Assembly (NCBI RefSeq): GCF_002105155.1 | Contig: NW_019029058.1 | Span: forward strand, 1-64,000 | Reading direction: 5' to 3' | Length of the DNA: 64,000 nucleotides | Origin: Lobosporangium transversale | Lineage: Eukaryota > Mortierellomycota > Mortierellomycetes > Mortierellales > Mortierellaceae | Part shown: positions 23,368 to 34,701 of the stretch, piece by piece | Numbering within the stretch: the first letter of the stretch is position 1 | Layout of the letters: every line of letters begins with the position of its first letter | Translations under genes and position numbers: made by a program | Notes under the pieces: model-generated | Told to the model about the DNA's origin: nothing | What the model saw: the letters and a program-made list of their open reading frames with translations, nothing else | Database searches by the model: none

Positions 23368-23784
23368 ATATATAATGCCTTTTTCTTGTCATTTTAATTG
23401 TTTTGCTAGCATTCGTTTTCCATTTGGTCTTTCACTTTACCTGACTTTGTCCTGTCTCATTTCATCTCATCTCTCATCTCTCATCTCTCATCTCACTCCT
23501 CCGTTACCTTCACATTGTCTACCTAGTCTTTTTTTTTTTTTTTTTTTTTTTTTTAGTGTTTTATGCAAGCATACACTCCTTCGCGGTGAGATGCTATTTA
23601 CAATGTTGACTTTTTTCTCACCGTTCTGAATGAATGTAAAAAATAAAAAAAATACATTTCAAATAAGTTACATGTCACACTTTTTTTTTGGCCACCAATA
23701 TTAAAGATCGAGTCACGACGAATATAATTTTATCTTTTTATTCTACTTCATTCCAAAGAAAGTTGCAGCAAACAAAGATAAACC
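23368..23784. other. Intergenic region MIC60 / NAS2
   Basis: 417 bp with CATCTCATCTCT repeats (about 23458-23495), a poly-T run (23530-23554), and the NAS2 promoter. No gene seen. Confidence 0.6.
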
Positions 23785-25075
23785 ATGGATAACACACAGT
23801 CAGAAGCCATGAAAAAGGCACAGGAGTTAATCAAGCAGAAAGACGATATTGAAGCCGAGATCAGAAAGGCACAAGAGGAGCTTCAATCGGTAAAACCGAA
23901 ACGGGGACATCACCTAGAGATTGTATATCCATCATCCAGATAACCAAGGCAATCAAATACTCACACGCTCACTTATGCTTTCTTTCTCTCTTTCTCTCTT
24001 TCTCTGTTTTTTTTTTTTTTTATTTTTCTTTAGCAAAAAGTGGGCATGAATGAAAAGTTGGTCGATAACAACGGTTTCCCGCGCTCGGATATTGATCTGG
24101 TGTTGGTCACAACAGCACGTTCTAACATCGTCAGTACGATAATCTATTTATTTCATTGATGTCAGCTTTTTATTTTTATTTTTTATTTTTTTGCAGCGTT
24201 GGAATCAAATATCTCTTTCTTTTTTTTTAATGATCCTAAACCGTCAAAAAAAAAAAAAAAAAATAATACACAGGGCTAAAGAACGACCACAAAGCTATTA
24301 TGGACAAGATTGAAGAAGCTCTTCATGCTGTCCACGCAGAAGCTCTCGCTGAGAAGCAACGTTCGAGCAATATGGCTAATACACAGTCAGCATCAACATC
24401 TGTCGCTGACAAACGAACTGGAACAAAACAGGATAGCAACGAGGAGTCCTTGATTCCATTCGCGCGTGTGAATGCAGTAGCGCCAGATTCTCCTGCTAAA
24501 GATGCTGTAAGCTATCAGAAATATCTTTTTTTTTTTTTTTTTTTTTTTTGTAAAAAAAAATCATATTAATTTATTTTTATTCACTTATGGCACAGGGTCT
24601 CATGCAAGGTGATCGGATCGTGGCATTCGGAACTATCAATATCAAAACCTCTAACATCATGGCCTCATTAAGTGAGCATGTTCAGTCACGAGAAAATGTA
24701 AGGATAATGAATATTCTTCAACAAACACCAACGCTGTATTGTAAAATAATAGGGGACCCGATCACGACCAGTTTTGTATTAAAGATCTACGACCTCACTT
24801 CCTCCTTTCCCTCCACTGAATCTTTGTTCGTTCTCCATAGAAACCCATTATAGTCAGGGTACTTCGAGGAGTGTCCACTGAATTGCACTCACTGATTCTG
24901 GTGCCGAAGCAAGGCTGGGGTGGCCGCGGTCTTTTAGGGTAAGCTAATCACAATACCGAAGTCCCATAGTATCGAATCTAATCGATCTTGGCTGGCTAGA
25001 GTAGACTCTAACATTCTTGTACTTTATCCTGTACTTTGTGCTCGTCACTATAGATGTCACATTGTGCCCGCTTAA
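23785..25075 (+). CDS. NAS2: 26S proteasome assembly chaperone Nas2 / PSMD9 (p27)
   Basis: Six exons: 23785-23889, 24034-24133, 24274-24506, 24596-24697, 24841-24938 and 25054-25075, giving 219 residues. The N-terminal helical hairpin (about 1-90) has the family motif [19 protein letters not shown], which contacts Rpt5. The C-terminal half is a PDZ domain from about 120 ([34 protein letters not shown]) and ends GCHIVPA, the usual family terminus. Nas2 caps Rpt5 during assembly of the proteasome base and dissociates in the mature particle. The last 7 codons sit in a 22-nt terminal exon. It converges with SLX4, with only 118 bp between stop codons. Length fits the family (about 220). Confidence 0.95.
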
Positions 25076-25193
25076 CTTTGTCGAACCCACTCACTTCCTT
25101 CTCCTCGCACTGATACAGGTGATTAGTAGTCGATTTTAATTATCGGGAATGATTAGAAATAATAACTGTGACTACAATAAAAAGAGAGGAAGG

Positions 25194-25376
25194 CTATTTC
25201 ACTACACGTTTTCGCTTGTTGGCGCGTGTCTTTCGCCAACTACCAAGTGTTGAATGCGCGGGTACGATACATACAATCCCCTGTCGGTCCATGAACTGAC
25301 GTAATTGCTGTCGTGTACATTGGATATCAGACTCTTGGCATCCTTCCCATACTTGCTCGAGATCCAAAGGCTACAG

Positions 25377-25410
<34 letters not shown>

Positions 25411-28400
25411 AGCATAAACAGTTTACTTAATGAGAAAAGTTTTTGAGAAATCCAAATCGAAACAAACACAATCGTACCTTGTATGTAAGAAATAATTTCC
25501 GGAAGTGAGCTGTTTTGTTCAAGAATTCAAAAATTTGATGCTCCAAAAGGGAGCCTGTGGTAGGTTCCAGATCAGCTTTTGGAAGGCCAGTGTTCCTGGA
25601 GTTATTCTTCAGAGGTTCATCCTCTTCATCAACTTCTGTGCCTTCATCGCCAACATCATTTCTACGAGGAGGCAAATTTGTCACCACCGAAACAGTAGTA
25701 TTGCGAACACTGCTGTTGTCAATATCTGCGCTAGCAGCTGCTTCCACATCAACATCTTTGTGGAAGTATTGATCCACAACATAGTCTTGACTACTGTCCA
25801 TGTTTGTATCCGGCGATCGTTGAGTATTTGGGATACTAGAGACGCTCATAGATGGAGGCAAGATTGGGGATGGATAATCTCGACTGTTATCTAAATGTTG
25901 GTGCTGATAACTACCACTTGGCTCCAAATCATTGGCAACTCTATTATCCAAGTCAATTCGATCACATTCCAGCCCTATCGCTTCCTCCCTTTCCATTTCC
26001 GTGTCCTCGAATTCATCCTCATTAAGACTAGGGTTAGGATTTATATTCTGCCAGATGCTCGTCAACTGGTCGATCAACAGTCTTTTGCTTGCAGTCTTGA
26101 GCCCGAATGTTGTCGCTGCCAGTCGCAGTCTTGCTATAGACATATTTTTGTAATCCGGCATCCGCTTCTGGGCTTTGATATTAGCCACAGCTCTGGCAGA
26201 CTGCTTAGCTAGTGCTTCGGCACGTAAAACGGCTGCAGTCTTTTTACGTTTCGGTGTCTTGGAGGCCGCTGGCGCTGTAATTGCTGGGACATTTGCTACG
26301 AATGGATCGACCATGGAGTTGGGTATAGGCGCTCTCGGACGACCTCTGGTCCTATGAGGTGTGCGTAAGCCTCTATTGTTTGTAGCCATTATTTCTTTAC
26401 CGGGATGCAGTGGCGGAGAAGCCCTGTTTTGTGAAGTTTGCATATTGTTTTCCATATCCATTGCATCGTCACTATCTTTGTCATTATCATGACTTGTGCC
26501 CGTGTTCTTTATATTTACTGCGGCTGCGGTCTTCAAAAGCGGCAGACCGTACAGAACGTTCCTCGTAAGTCGATTCTCAACATTTTGTTGATCCTGCTGC
26601 GAGAGAGACATCGGTAATCTACTTCTGATCTTGGACGCGCTACTTGGGCGTCTAGGCACCTTTAGAGCAAGTTCTTCTTCATTACCATTGTTATTTCCAT
26701 TGCTGTCTCTATCTTGCGTCCTGGGTTTTCGCTTAGGTGTAGTGGCTCCGCTCCAGTGGTATCGTGCACCGTCTTTGTCGACCCCCTCATTCTCGTCATT
26801 CCGTTGTTTAGACATATGCGGCTCAGCCCATAACAAATCAGATCCAGATTTCCTCGATGGCGGAGATGTTCTTAAAAACGTAGTATCCAGGAACCCAAGT
26901 TCAGCGAAATCCAATGGCGGGGGTATATCGCTTGACGAGGATGCTCTACGAGAGGGTGTTGGATGTTTATTTGTCATAGTAAAGTTCTTCTCTGGTGAGA
27001 ATATCAATTCAAGATCAAGCGGCTGAGTGACTGCAGCCGCAGGAGATTGCGTTATATCAATGCAGGACGATTTAGAACTGACGTTTGATAGTGAGTGCAC
27101 CAAAATTTGTTCATTTTGCGCCTCTCCCTTATTATTACCTTGCAGACAAATTCTTTTGTCCACAGGTTGGTCATTCTGTATACTATCGTGCATGTCACCC
27201 TCTTCTCCTAGGCCAGCGTCACACCGGCTAATGTCTGCTACGTGATAGGTGTCTTGATTGGGCAAAGAGTCACAGTCTGGTAATGAACGATGGTTATCAA
27301 CTAGTGATGAGGAGATGGAGCCCAGCGGTCTGGAGTACCGCAGGAGAGGAGATGAGGGCAATGAGCAGGTGTCATATTGAATCTGTTCTGCTTCAGTGTC
27401 TAGTCCCCTATCTTCCTCATCTTCGATACTGAACGATTCCGGTAGTTCTACTGTGTTCAAGCCAGCAGCAACTGGATGTCTCTTTATGGAATCTAAGATC
27501 TTTTTACGATTGACAGAGGATGAACGTTTACAATACAGGTTTGTGGCATTGCAATCATGAGTATTTAGGTACACGCCTTCTAGAGTAATACATATATCTA
27601 AGTTGTAAAAGCCAATTCAACCTTTTCGTAAGCAACAAGTTTAGCTTGTTGTATTTGTTGACACATGGTTTCAAGATGATCAACGATCTCGTGTCGCAAA
27701 GCTTCCGAGAATGGCTCCTGACTAAGCTTTCTCTGATTCCTGTATGAGATCCTATTCATTCTGGAAGCTGACCACAATGGTGAAGGGAACTTTGATCACA
27801 AATAATAAAAATAAAAAATGTCGATACGTCAGGGCTCAACGCATCAACGCAGAGCAAATTTGACGATACAACCTAGTAAGATATTTTCTTTTTCTTTTTC
27901 TTTTTCCTTCTTTCTTTTTTTTTATTGATGATGGATCGGACTATGTTACCTTGTCGTCTGTTTGCCCTGGATGGGAGCCGGAGCTTTTACAAATAACTTC
28001 AGGATTGTCTGCAATTGATGAATGAGTCCCGGATATGGAAGAATTACTGTGTGAATCGTTGCTGCGCTGTAGAAACCGCCTCATAAACCGAGATATATAT
28101 TTCTCTCGATCAAAGTTCGATTTGGATCCAAGGGCAATGTTTTGTTTATTTTCAGACTCTCCATGCTGGCTCACATTACATTGCTCCGCGGCAAGTAGAT
28201 CAAAATGCTCCACAGTATGGGTATCCTTGAGATGTGATAAATTCCAAAGCGAATCCGGTGGTGAGGAAATCATGTCGGATCTTGATGATTGAGATAAACT
28301 GAGCGCCTCGGTTACTTTCGTCGCCTCGGTAAAGCGGGATGGTCTCCACGGTGGAGTTTTGAGTTGATTGTTTTCTCCGCTAATGTACCCATGGTTAGTC

Positions 28401-30217
28401 GCATGATCTGATTGAGCTATGCCTTCCGCTTGATGGTCGCCACTTTCTTCATTTTCTGGGAACAATAGTGCATGGACATTCATTTGAATCAAATGCTGGA
28501 CTTCAGCAAATGGAAGAACGGTTGTCTCTAGCTTATCGCGTGTTGTCTGCCTTCGGCGCTTGCCCCCATTCCGTATTCCATCTTCAGCAACCAAAGGTGA
28601 CATAGACCATATGTTGTTTGTAATTGATGGGTCCAAGAGCGACTCTGCATTTGATCCGTAAGCGATCTCGGATCCATAGGACCGCATGGACATGGATAAA
28701 GCCAACGCCATTTGAAGGCTATCATCTTGCTGATCATGTTCCATTTGTTGTACCTTTGACATTTTGACTGGCTTTGATAGCGTTGGCGTATGTACTGTAG
28801 TGATTATGGCATCTGAATTGAAATCCGCATCTGCAGTATCAGCGAGAGATACGACTTGCACCTTGGACGTAGTTAAGCCCCTCCTTTTCCTCGATGAAGC
28901 CGTTTTAGCAGACGCTTCTGTGTCTGCCTCTGATTCCTCATCATTTTCTTCAGTAGACTCCGACCTCACATCCAAGCCTAAGATCAGGGATCGCTCATAG
29001 TTCTCTTTTAAGATTCTGATCTGATATATCAGACTTGCTGCTGTCCGCTTATGCGCCCGAGCACAGCGCTTCATATGATCCACTTTCTGTCGTGCCTTAG
29101 GTTGCCCTATTGAACGCCCATTTGCCTTAGCCTTGCCTTTCGATGGCCAGTCCTGCTTACAAACTGGACATTTTTTGACTCGTGCTAAATAATCGACTTC
29201 TGAACCCGCGATATCACCTTGATTCAGTGTTCTCTTCTGGGGTAAGGCCGAGGCCATGTCGGGGGACCGTAATACTTGCCGTTCAATGTCCTTGTCATCG
29301 ATGCAATTGTTGATATGGTATTCGATACGAGCACGATCCAGGTGGGCCAGAAGTTTGCCACATATCATACATTCCAAGGTTTCCTCAGCACTCTGAGCAG
29401 AATCATAAGAGCACTCTATCAACTGAGTGTCAATTGAAGAACCTGCTGATCTTTGGTCGGGTTGTGTATCGTTGTTATAGGTTGACTCGAATGTGCTAAG
29501 CAGTGGACTTTTATGTTCTTGATTAGGTAGAATTGAAGGTATATTGATAATAGGGCTGATAGGGGTTTCTTCAGGGTCTGCTAAAAATGGGTTGGGGGAG
29601 TTTCGGGATGATTGTTGTGCATGCATTGTATATCCACTAGGATCATCTGAGACTATTGCATATTGATTGGCATGATCCGTGCTCGTTGGTGAATAGCACT
29701 GTGAGTCTGGGGCATACTCTTGGAGATCAGAGAGCTCGGGCCCAATGTCACTCCCTTGTGAACTGCTAACAGATTCTTGTGTGAGTTTTGATGAACTAGG
29801 TCGCCAAGGACTTTTAGACGGCGCTGGAGAAGCATTTTGGAGACCACTGATTTGTGTAGTGATCAGGTTTAGCTCGGAATATGTTGTTCCTGGTATAATT
29901 GGTGGCGCTGCCACACAATCGGGCATTTCTTGATCTGATTCTCCCCCTGAATCTGAATCAAGCACAATGACGCCTTCTGCCGAGGCGTTCTGCGTATTAC
30001 TTGATGTTTGAGTGGGAGTGGAGATGGTAATGGCAGTAACAGTGGTTGTGGTAGTGGTAGCATGAATGTTGTTCGCTTGGTCATTTGAGCTGGATTGATT
30101 AATGTCAACTGGTTGTTCAATTATACCCTGTGTCGTTACTGATGCTTTTTTGGATGTGGGTCGCTTTAAAGATAGGGGTAAACGTCGAGATTTGATTCCT
30201 GTATGGTTTGCACACAT
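25194..30217 (-). CDS. SLX4: Structure-specific endonuclease scaffold SLX4
   Basis: Firm exons are 30217-27950, about 27499-25478 and 25370-25194. A middle exon ending at 27622 (start 27717 or 27732) joins them, giving about 1520 residues. SLX4 binds and activates the SLX1 nuclease to resolve branched DNA. Exon 1 has two UBZ4-like CCHC fingers (CMICGK...HINNC near 283-305; CPVCKQ...HMKRC near 350-390) and an early SUMO-interaction-like patch (VIVLDSDS, about 82). The large exon ends with the SAP-like domain MPDYKNMSIARLRLAATTFG. The last exon completes the conserved C-terminal SLX1-binding domain: FRKLFLTYK joins PLDLEQVWEGC...LRQFMDRQGI. The splice around 27500-27620 needs a weak donor (gttgaa) and an AAG acceptor. 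Two genes is the alternative, but UBZ and SAP/CCD together argue for one. The Met at 30217 is the first ATG in frame. Confidence 0.85.
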
Positions 30218-30582
30218 GATGGTATGCGCAAGCTGGTCTAAAGAGTAAAGGAAAAGAAATGTTGACAACTTTTAAAACGATGGACTAACTGTCAAATGGT
30301 CATTTCCCAACCATCTCTCAAAAGACGGTTCAGACTTTACAAAATGGGGGTCTCAAGCGTCTTTATTAAAAGAAAGTTAATAAGCATGTCAAAAAAAAAA
30401 AGAAGAGGCAACATCTTCGTCGTTATTTGCCACCAAAACAGTGGTGATCGTGACTACCAGGCACCTTCCCTATTTGGTATTCAAAACAGCATTTACTACG
30501 GATAGAAGCACACATGTAACCACACGTAAATGAACTTTCCTTTTGTTTGCTTCATTCCTTCCAATTCCAATTGCCAATTGTC
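30218..30582. promoter_or_regulatory. Divergent promoter region SLX4 / rhomboid
   Basis: 365 bp between start codons. A TTTAG just inside the SLX4 5' side (about 30241) could be the acceptor of an upstream intron, so the SLX4 start may lie further upstream. No other element recognised. Confidence 0.4.
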
Positions 30583-32039
30583 ATGCTTTTTTCCATTCCA
30601 AGCATGGCTACTGGCTGTGTTGTTCGACATGGCACCCTTGTTATTCATAACAGTGTTCTTCAGCTCAATACAACTATGGCTCATGGGTCTCGTTCAGGCA
30701 TAGGCAGAATCATGTCAACTTTGTCGCAACACCAGGCTAGATACTTGAATACTACTGTTGGACCTGCAACTCCGTGTGGTATTGCGAAGCGAAAGGCGAC
30801 CTTGTTTACTGATAGTTTTCTCTACAAAGCCAATACGTGTTCTTCGTCATTATCTACATCGACCGGCCAATATCAAGTGTCCGCCTTGTCATCCAAGTTA
30901 TCCTTTCAAAGAACTAAGCTTTTCCATAGTCTACCTACTCGAAAAAGCCCTAGAAGCAATCAAACGGTTAAAGTGCAGAAGATTCGTGGCATGGCTAGCA
31001 GCACTTCACTTCAGCGCTTTAGTGAGAACTTTTCAATTAGTCCATCAAATCCTCTTGTTTATTCGATTACAGCACTCAACGTTGGAGTATTTGCTTTGTG
31101 GCAGTATGCGGAAGGGAAAGCGAAGCAGTTCGGAGAAACATCGCTGTATTTTTTCCTACTTAGAAACTTTACGGCTTCCGCGCGGAATCTGCGAGAAGGC
31201 AGGTTTTGGACACTGCTGACAAATGCGTTTAGTCATAAAGAATGGTACCATATTCTTTTGAATACCATGGTGCTCTTTTCCTTTGGAGACCCTGTAAGTG
31301 CAACATCCGTTAGCTATGCTTTTAAGTCGGAAGCGTTTGATCATTCCCACCTTTGTATGTGATATTTTTTACTCATCTTGATATGTACATTTAAATACGC
31401 TGTCTTCATAAGGTCTTGCGGATGCTTGGAACACGAATGTTCTTAACGGTATACCTTGGATCTGCGATTTCAGGATCGTTGGGGAGCCTTGCGTATAGTG
31501 GGTATCTTGCACCATACTTGCGCAAGGCTCAGAATAAAGCTTTGGCTGGCCAATATCAGTTCTCGATGGGTGCTTCAGGTGCACTCATGGGCATCACAAC
31601 AGCATATGCATGTGTGCATCCTTTCTCCCAATATTCACTATTCTTTGTAATCAATATGCCAGCCGCAGTACTGATTGGTAAGATAGTAAAAAACCTCATT
31701 GCAGAAGAGTTTTATATCAGCGAAGTGTTTTAGTAACTAGTACAGGGCAATCTTACGTCTCCTCTTTATAGGACTCTTTGGAGCCTATGAACTATATAAC
31801 GTCTTAACTGTGAATGTATGTTTTTCCGATATAGTTGATCTTCCCCATCGTGCCTTAATGTAATGCGAAACACTTTGTATAGTTGCATTTTACTGACATG
31901 ATGGATTTGGTTTCTTTTCAATCGCATTTGGTAGACTGGTCGTTTTGATTCTGCAGGCCATTTGGGTGGAGGGCTTTTTGGCGCTGCGTACTATCTTGTG
32001 AAGCTTCGCCCATTGATCCGCCGCATGGGCCGCCGATGA
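30583..32039 (+). CDS. Mitochondrial rhomboid protease (Pcp1/PARL type)
   Basis: Exons 30583-31293, 31413-31677, 31772-31815 and 31935-32039 give 374 residues with consistent phases. Rhomboids cut substrates within the membrane; Pcp1/PARL types act in the inner mitochondrial membrane on cytochrome c peroxidase, dynamin-like or PINK1-type substrates. The N-terminal 160 residues are basic and Ser/Thr-rich, a likely presequence. The core has the WxxxTNAFSHKEWYHILLNT segment (TM2), the catalytic Ser in GASGALMG (Ser292) and the catalytic His in AGHLGGGLFG (His349), so the Ser-His dyad is intact. A TM helix before the core (LVYSITALNVGVFALW) matches the 1+6 arrangement of mitochondrial rhomboids. 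The last exon carries the His. Start choice: first ATG; a second Met eight codons later is also possible. Confidence 0.92.
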
Positions 32040-32468
32040 TGGATGGCATCAATAAGATTTCTTTAGAATATGTCTTCTACTCATCAACAAATCATGTTAG
32101 TTAAAGACATCATTTGTAGATCGTGTCTTATTACCCATTTCAACGCCAGTATGATGATTAAAAAGAAAGTAAAAAGTAAAAAAAAAAAAGGTGCAAATAA
32201 AGCCAAAAGCCTTTAAAGCATTCTTTTCTAAGTTATAGAAGGACGATGTTGCATATTCACATCTAACAGTTTAGATTGTTCCCATAGCTTGATCTTTCTA
32301 GAGCAGCAAAGACTCTTTCTTTGTATTCAGTGACAGACGATGTGGCTCTCTTGACATAAAGACTGGATGTGACAATATCCTTCACATTTTATAATGTTAT
32401 TTGCTCGAGATCATGCAACACTAGGGCTGGTTACTTTAAGACAAATGTAATTATGCAATGCTTTAATT
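32040..32468. other. Convergent 3' region rhomboid / NSA1
   Basis: 429 bp between two stop codons, AT-rich, with a short poly-A at about 32180-32190. No gene seen. Confidence 0.6.
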
Positions 32469-34143
32469 CTATTGAATGTTCTTCCTCTTCTTGACCGTCT
32501 TCTTCTCCTTAAGTTTGCCCATACTCTCCCAAATGTCCTCGTCGTCCTCATCACCCTCTTCGCCTTTAATATCCTTGCTCTTCTTGGTACTCCTGTTATA
32601 ATTATCCTCCTCCTCTTCTGATGGCTCTGCAGGGGTAAACTCTCCAACAACTACGGCAGTCATGCGTTGTTTTAGATATACTTTATGCAGCAGTTTTCTA
32701 GTCTTGCTTAAATCGTGTACACGCAAGCAGCGATCCATAGCAACGCTCACCAAATGTGAAACATCGGATTCACCCCCGAATGGTACAAACGTTGCCAATG
32801 CTGTAGCAACTCCTGTAAAACCTGTTCATGGAAGTAAAAAAAAAATAACCGCGTTGTTAAAAGGCTATAGATAGGACCATAACCCTTTTTTTTTTTAAAA
32901 GAAAAAAGAATTGCTAAAAGTGATGATATCTCCTTCCTTACCCTTGAATTGTCCAAGGATTTCGCCATTGACTGTATTCACAGAATAGACATTTGCTTCT
33001 GTATCAGAAAAGACAATCTCATTCGCATTCGGACCATTGGCCATGGCAACTACAGGCATCGATCCAATTTCCACATCGACAACGGGTCGTCTAGCTCCAC
33101 TCTTAGTATCATAAACACGGATTTGGTGATACCTGGTTCCGACAGCAATGCGTGATATATTAATCGGGCTCAAGAACTGAAAGTCTGTGTTCCAGATAGG
33201 GACACGGAGATCGAGATGATCATTCTTGACATTCTTGGCCTTGAATAGCTGGCCATTGGCAAGGGTTTCTTTGGATTTGTAGCGAGTCTCTGACGGCGCA
33301 TCCTTTTTGGAACCTTTTCCTGATGATATTGACGACCCATTTATTTGTTTGGTCTTCTTTTCCTTCGAAGCGGGTGTAGAGTTTTCAGATGAGTCATTGG
33401 ACAGCTCATTTAGATCCCATAAAGTGAGTTCCTGCTCCTTTCCTGCTGTAGCTACAACGTGGTGTTCTTTAGGGTGGACTCTCATCCTGCAGATGTCTTT
33501 GCCTATACTAAAAGTCCGTTGCTGTGAGACATTGTGGATTGATTGGACTGTGAGTACTCCAGTATTAGTGCATGTGATGATATGTCTAAAGTAGAGATCA
33601 GAGCAAAAAAAAATCAGTAAAAGAAAATTTGATCGTATAAATGTGTCTGAAAATAAAAAAAGGGGAAGGGAAATAGGCTCAAATGACATTACAAAGAGTA
33701 TTACTCTGTATTAGCGAATAAGCCTACAAAGATGGTATCGACTTTGTCCTGCTTCTCTAAAGGTAGTTTGAATTCATAGACCGAGGAACCATTGTTCAAA
33801 GGATCGACCAATTGAACAAGGCCATTCTTGCGAGCAACAGCCAGATATTTCTTGCCATGGTCCCAGCAAAGGAGCTGAATCGCTTTCTCTCTATCAGGAG
33901 AGCCCCAGGTTATGATTGTAGGGATGGGTTTTGGGGGAGCTTCAGGGGTGGGTTGGTTCCTTTTGACTCGCTTGACCTTTACTACTTGTGGTTCAGTGAT
34001 AGTAATGACTAATTTGAAGAAGCCAAATTAATAAAGAAAACAATAAGAAGTATCAAGTGGAAAAAATAGGGAAAGGATAGGAGCGAGGGCATACCCTTGA
34101 TAAGACCCTGTTCGTCACCGGTGTAAAAACGCTGGGATGACAT
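32469..34143 (-). CDS. NSA1: Ribosome biogenesis WD-repeat protein Nsa1 / WDR74
   Basis: Exons 34143-34095, 34008-33705, 33585-32942 and 32812-32469 give 446 residues, all phases consistent. Nsa1 joins pre-60S particles in the nucleolus. The start MSSQRFYTGDEQGLIK is the usual N-terminus of the family. WD-like blades include HIITCTNTGVLTV, ICRMRVHPKEHHVVATAGKEQELTLWDL, FLSPINISRIAVGTRYHQ with IRVYDTKSGARRPVVDVE, and the highly conserved end SVAMDRCLRVHDLSKTRKLL followed by KVYLKQRMTAVVV. The C-terminus is a Glu/Asp stretch followed by a Lys-rich tail (KKTVKKRK), a likely nucleolar signal. Blade one is split by the 86-nt first intron. Divergent from the HECT ligase. Assignment is strong. Confidence 0.92.
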
Positions 34144-34701
34144 TATGTTTGAGCAGGTGGAGTTATAGAAACAAACATTCCATTCAGACAAAAAAAAAGA
34201 AAAAAAAAAAATAACAACAAACCATGGTGATTGTGACTCTTTTTTTTTTTTTTTTTTTTCCTTTCCTTGCTGACGTCTCTTTTTTTTTTTTTTTTTTTTT
34301 TTTTTCTTTCTTATTCTTATTCTCTCCATCGCTCTTTTTGACAGACGACTACAAGAGCATTGTCGTTTGTACATACAACTCTTTCACCCTTCACTTTGCT
34401 TCTTTGTCTCTATTCCACAACACATACATTTTATTCAAAAACAAAAAACAAAAAAACTAAAAAAAAAGAGAAAAAAGATATACACACGGACACAGACAGT
34501 CAAACAATTTTTATCACGCGTTTTTCATTTTTCATTTTTCATTTTTTGTTCTTTCTCCATCTCTCCTTCTTTCTCCTTCTTTTCTTTCTATTCCCTTCTG
34601 CCTGACATATTCGCAAATCTATTTTGTTTTATCTTTCTTTATTGTCGCCAGAAGCCTTTCCGTTACTGCTCCTCAACTCTCATTAGTGAATTATCTGCAA
34701 A
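34144..34701. promoter_or_regulatory. Divergent promoter region NSA1 / TOM1
   Basis: 558 bp with poly-T runs (34239-34259, 34280-34305), A-rich 34437-34485 and a CT-rich block (34525-34610) ahead of the HECT ligase. The CT block resembles fungal pyrimidine-rich core promoters. No gene. Confidence 0.5.

Noticed and set aside
25505-27245. Plus-strand ORFs opposite SLX4 (up to 131 residues)
   Set aside because: No domains; they are antisense to a long, well-supported exon.
27941-30268. Treating the SLX4 N-terminal exon as a separate zinc-finger gene
   Set aside because: UBZ fingers upstream of a SAP plus SLX1-binding domain on the same strand is the known SLX4 layout; splitting it would leave two partial proteins.
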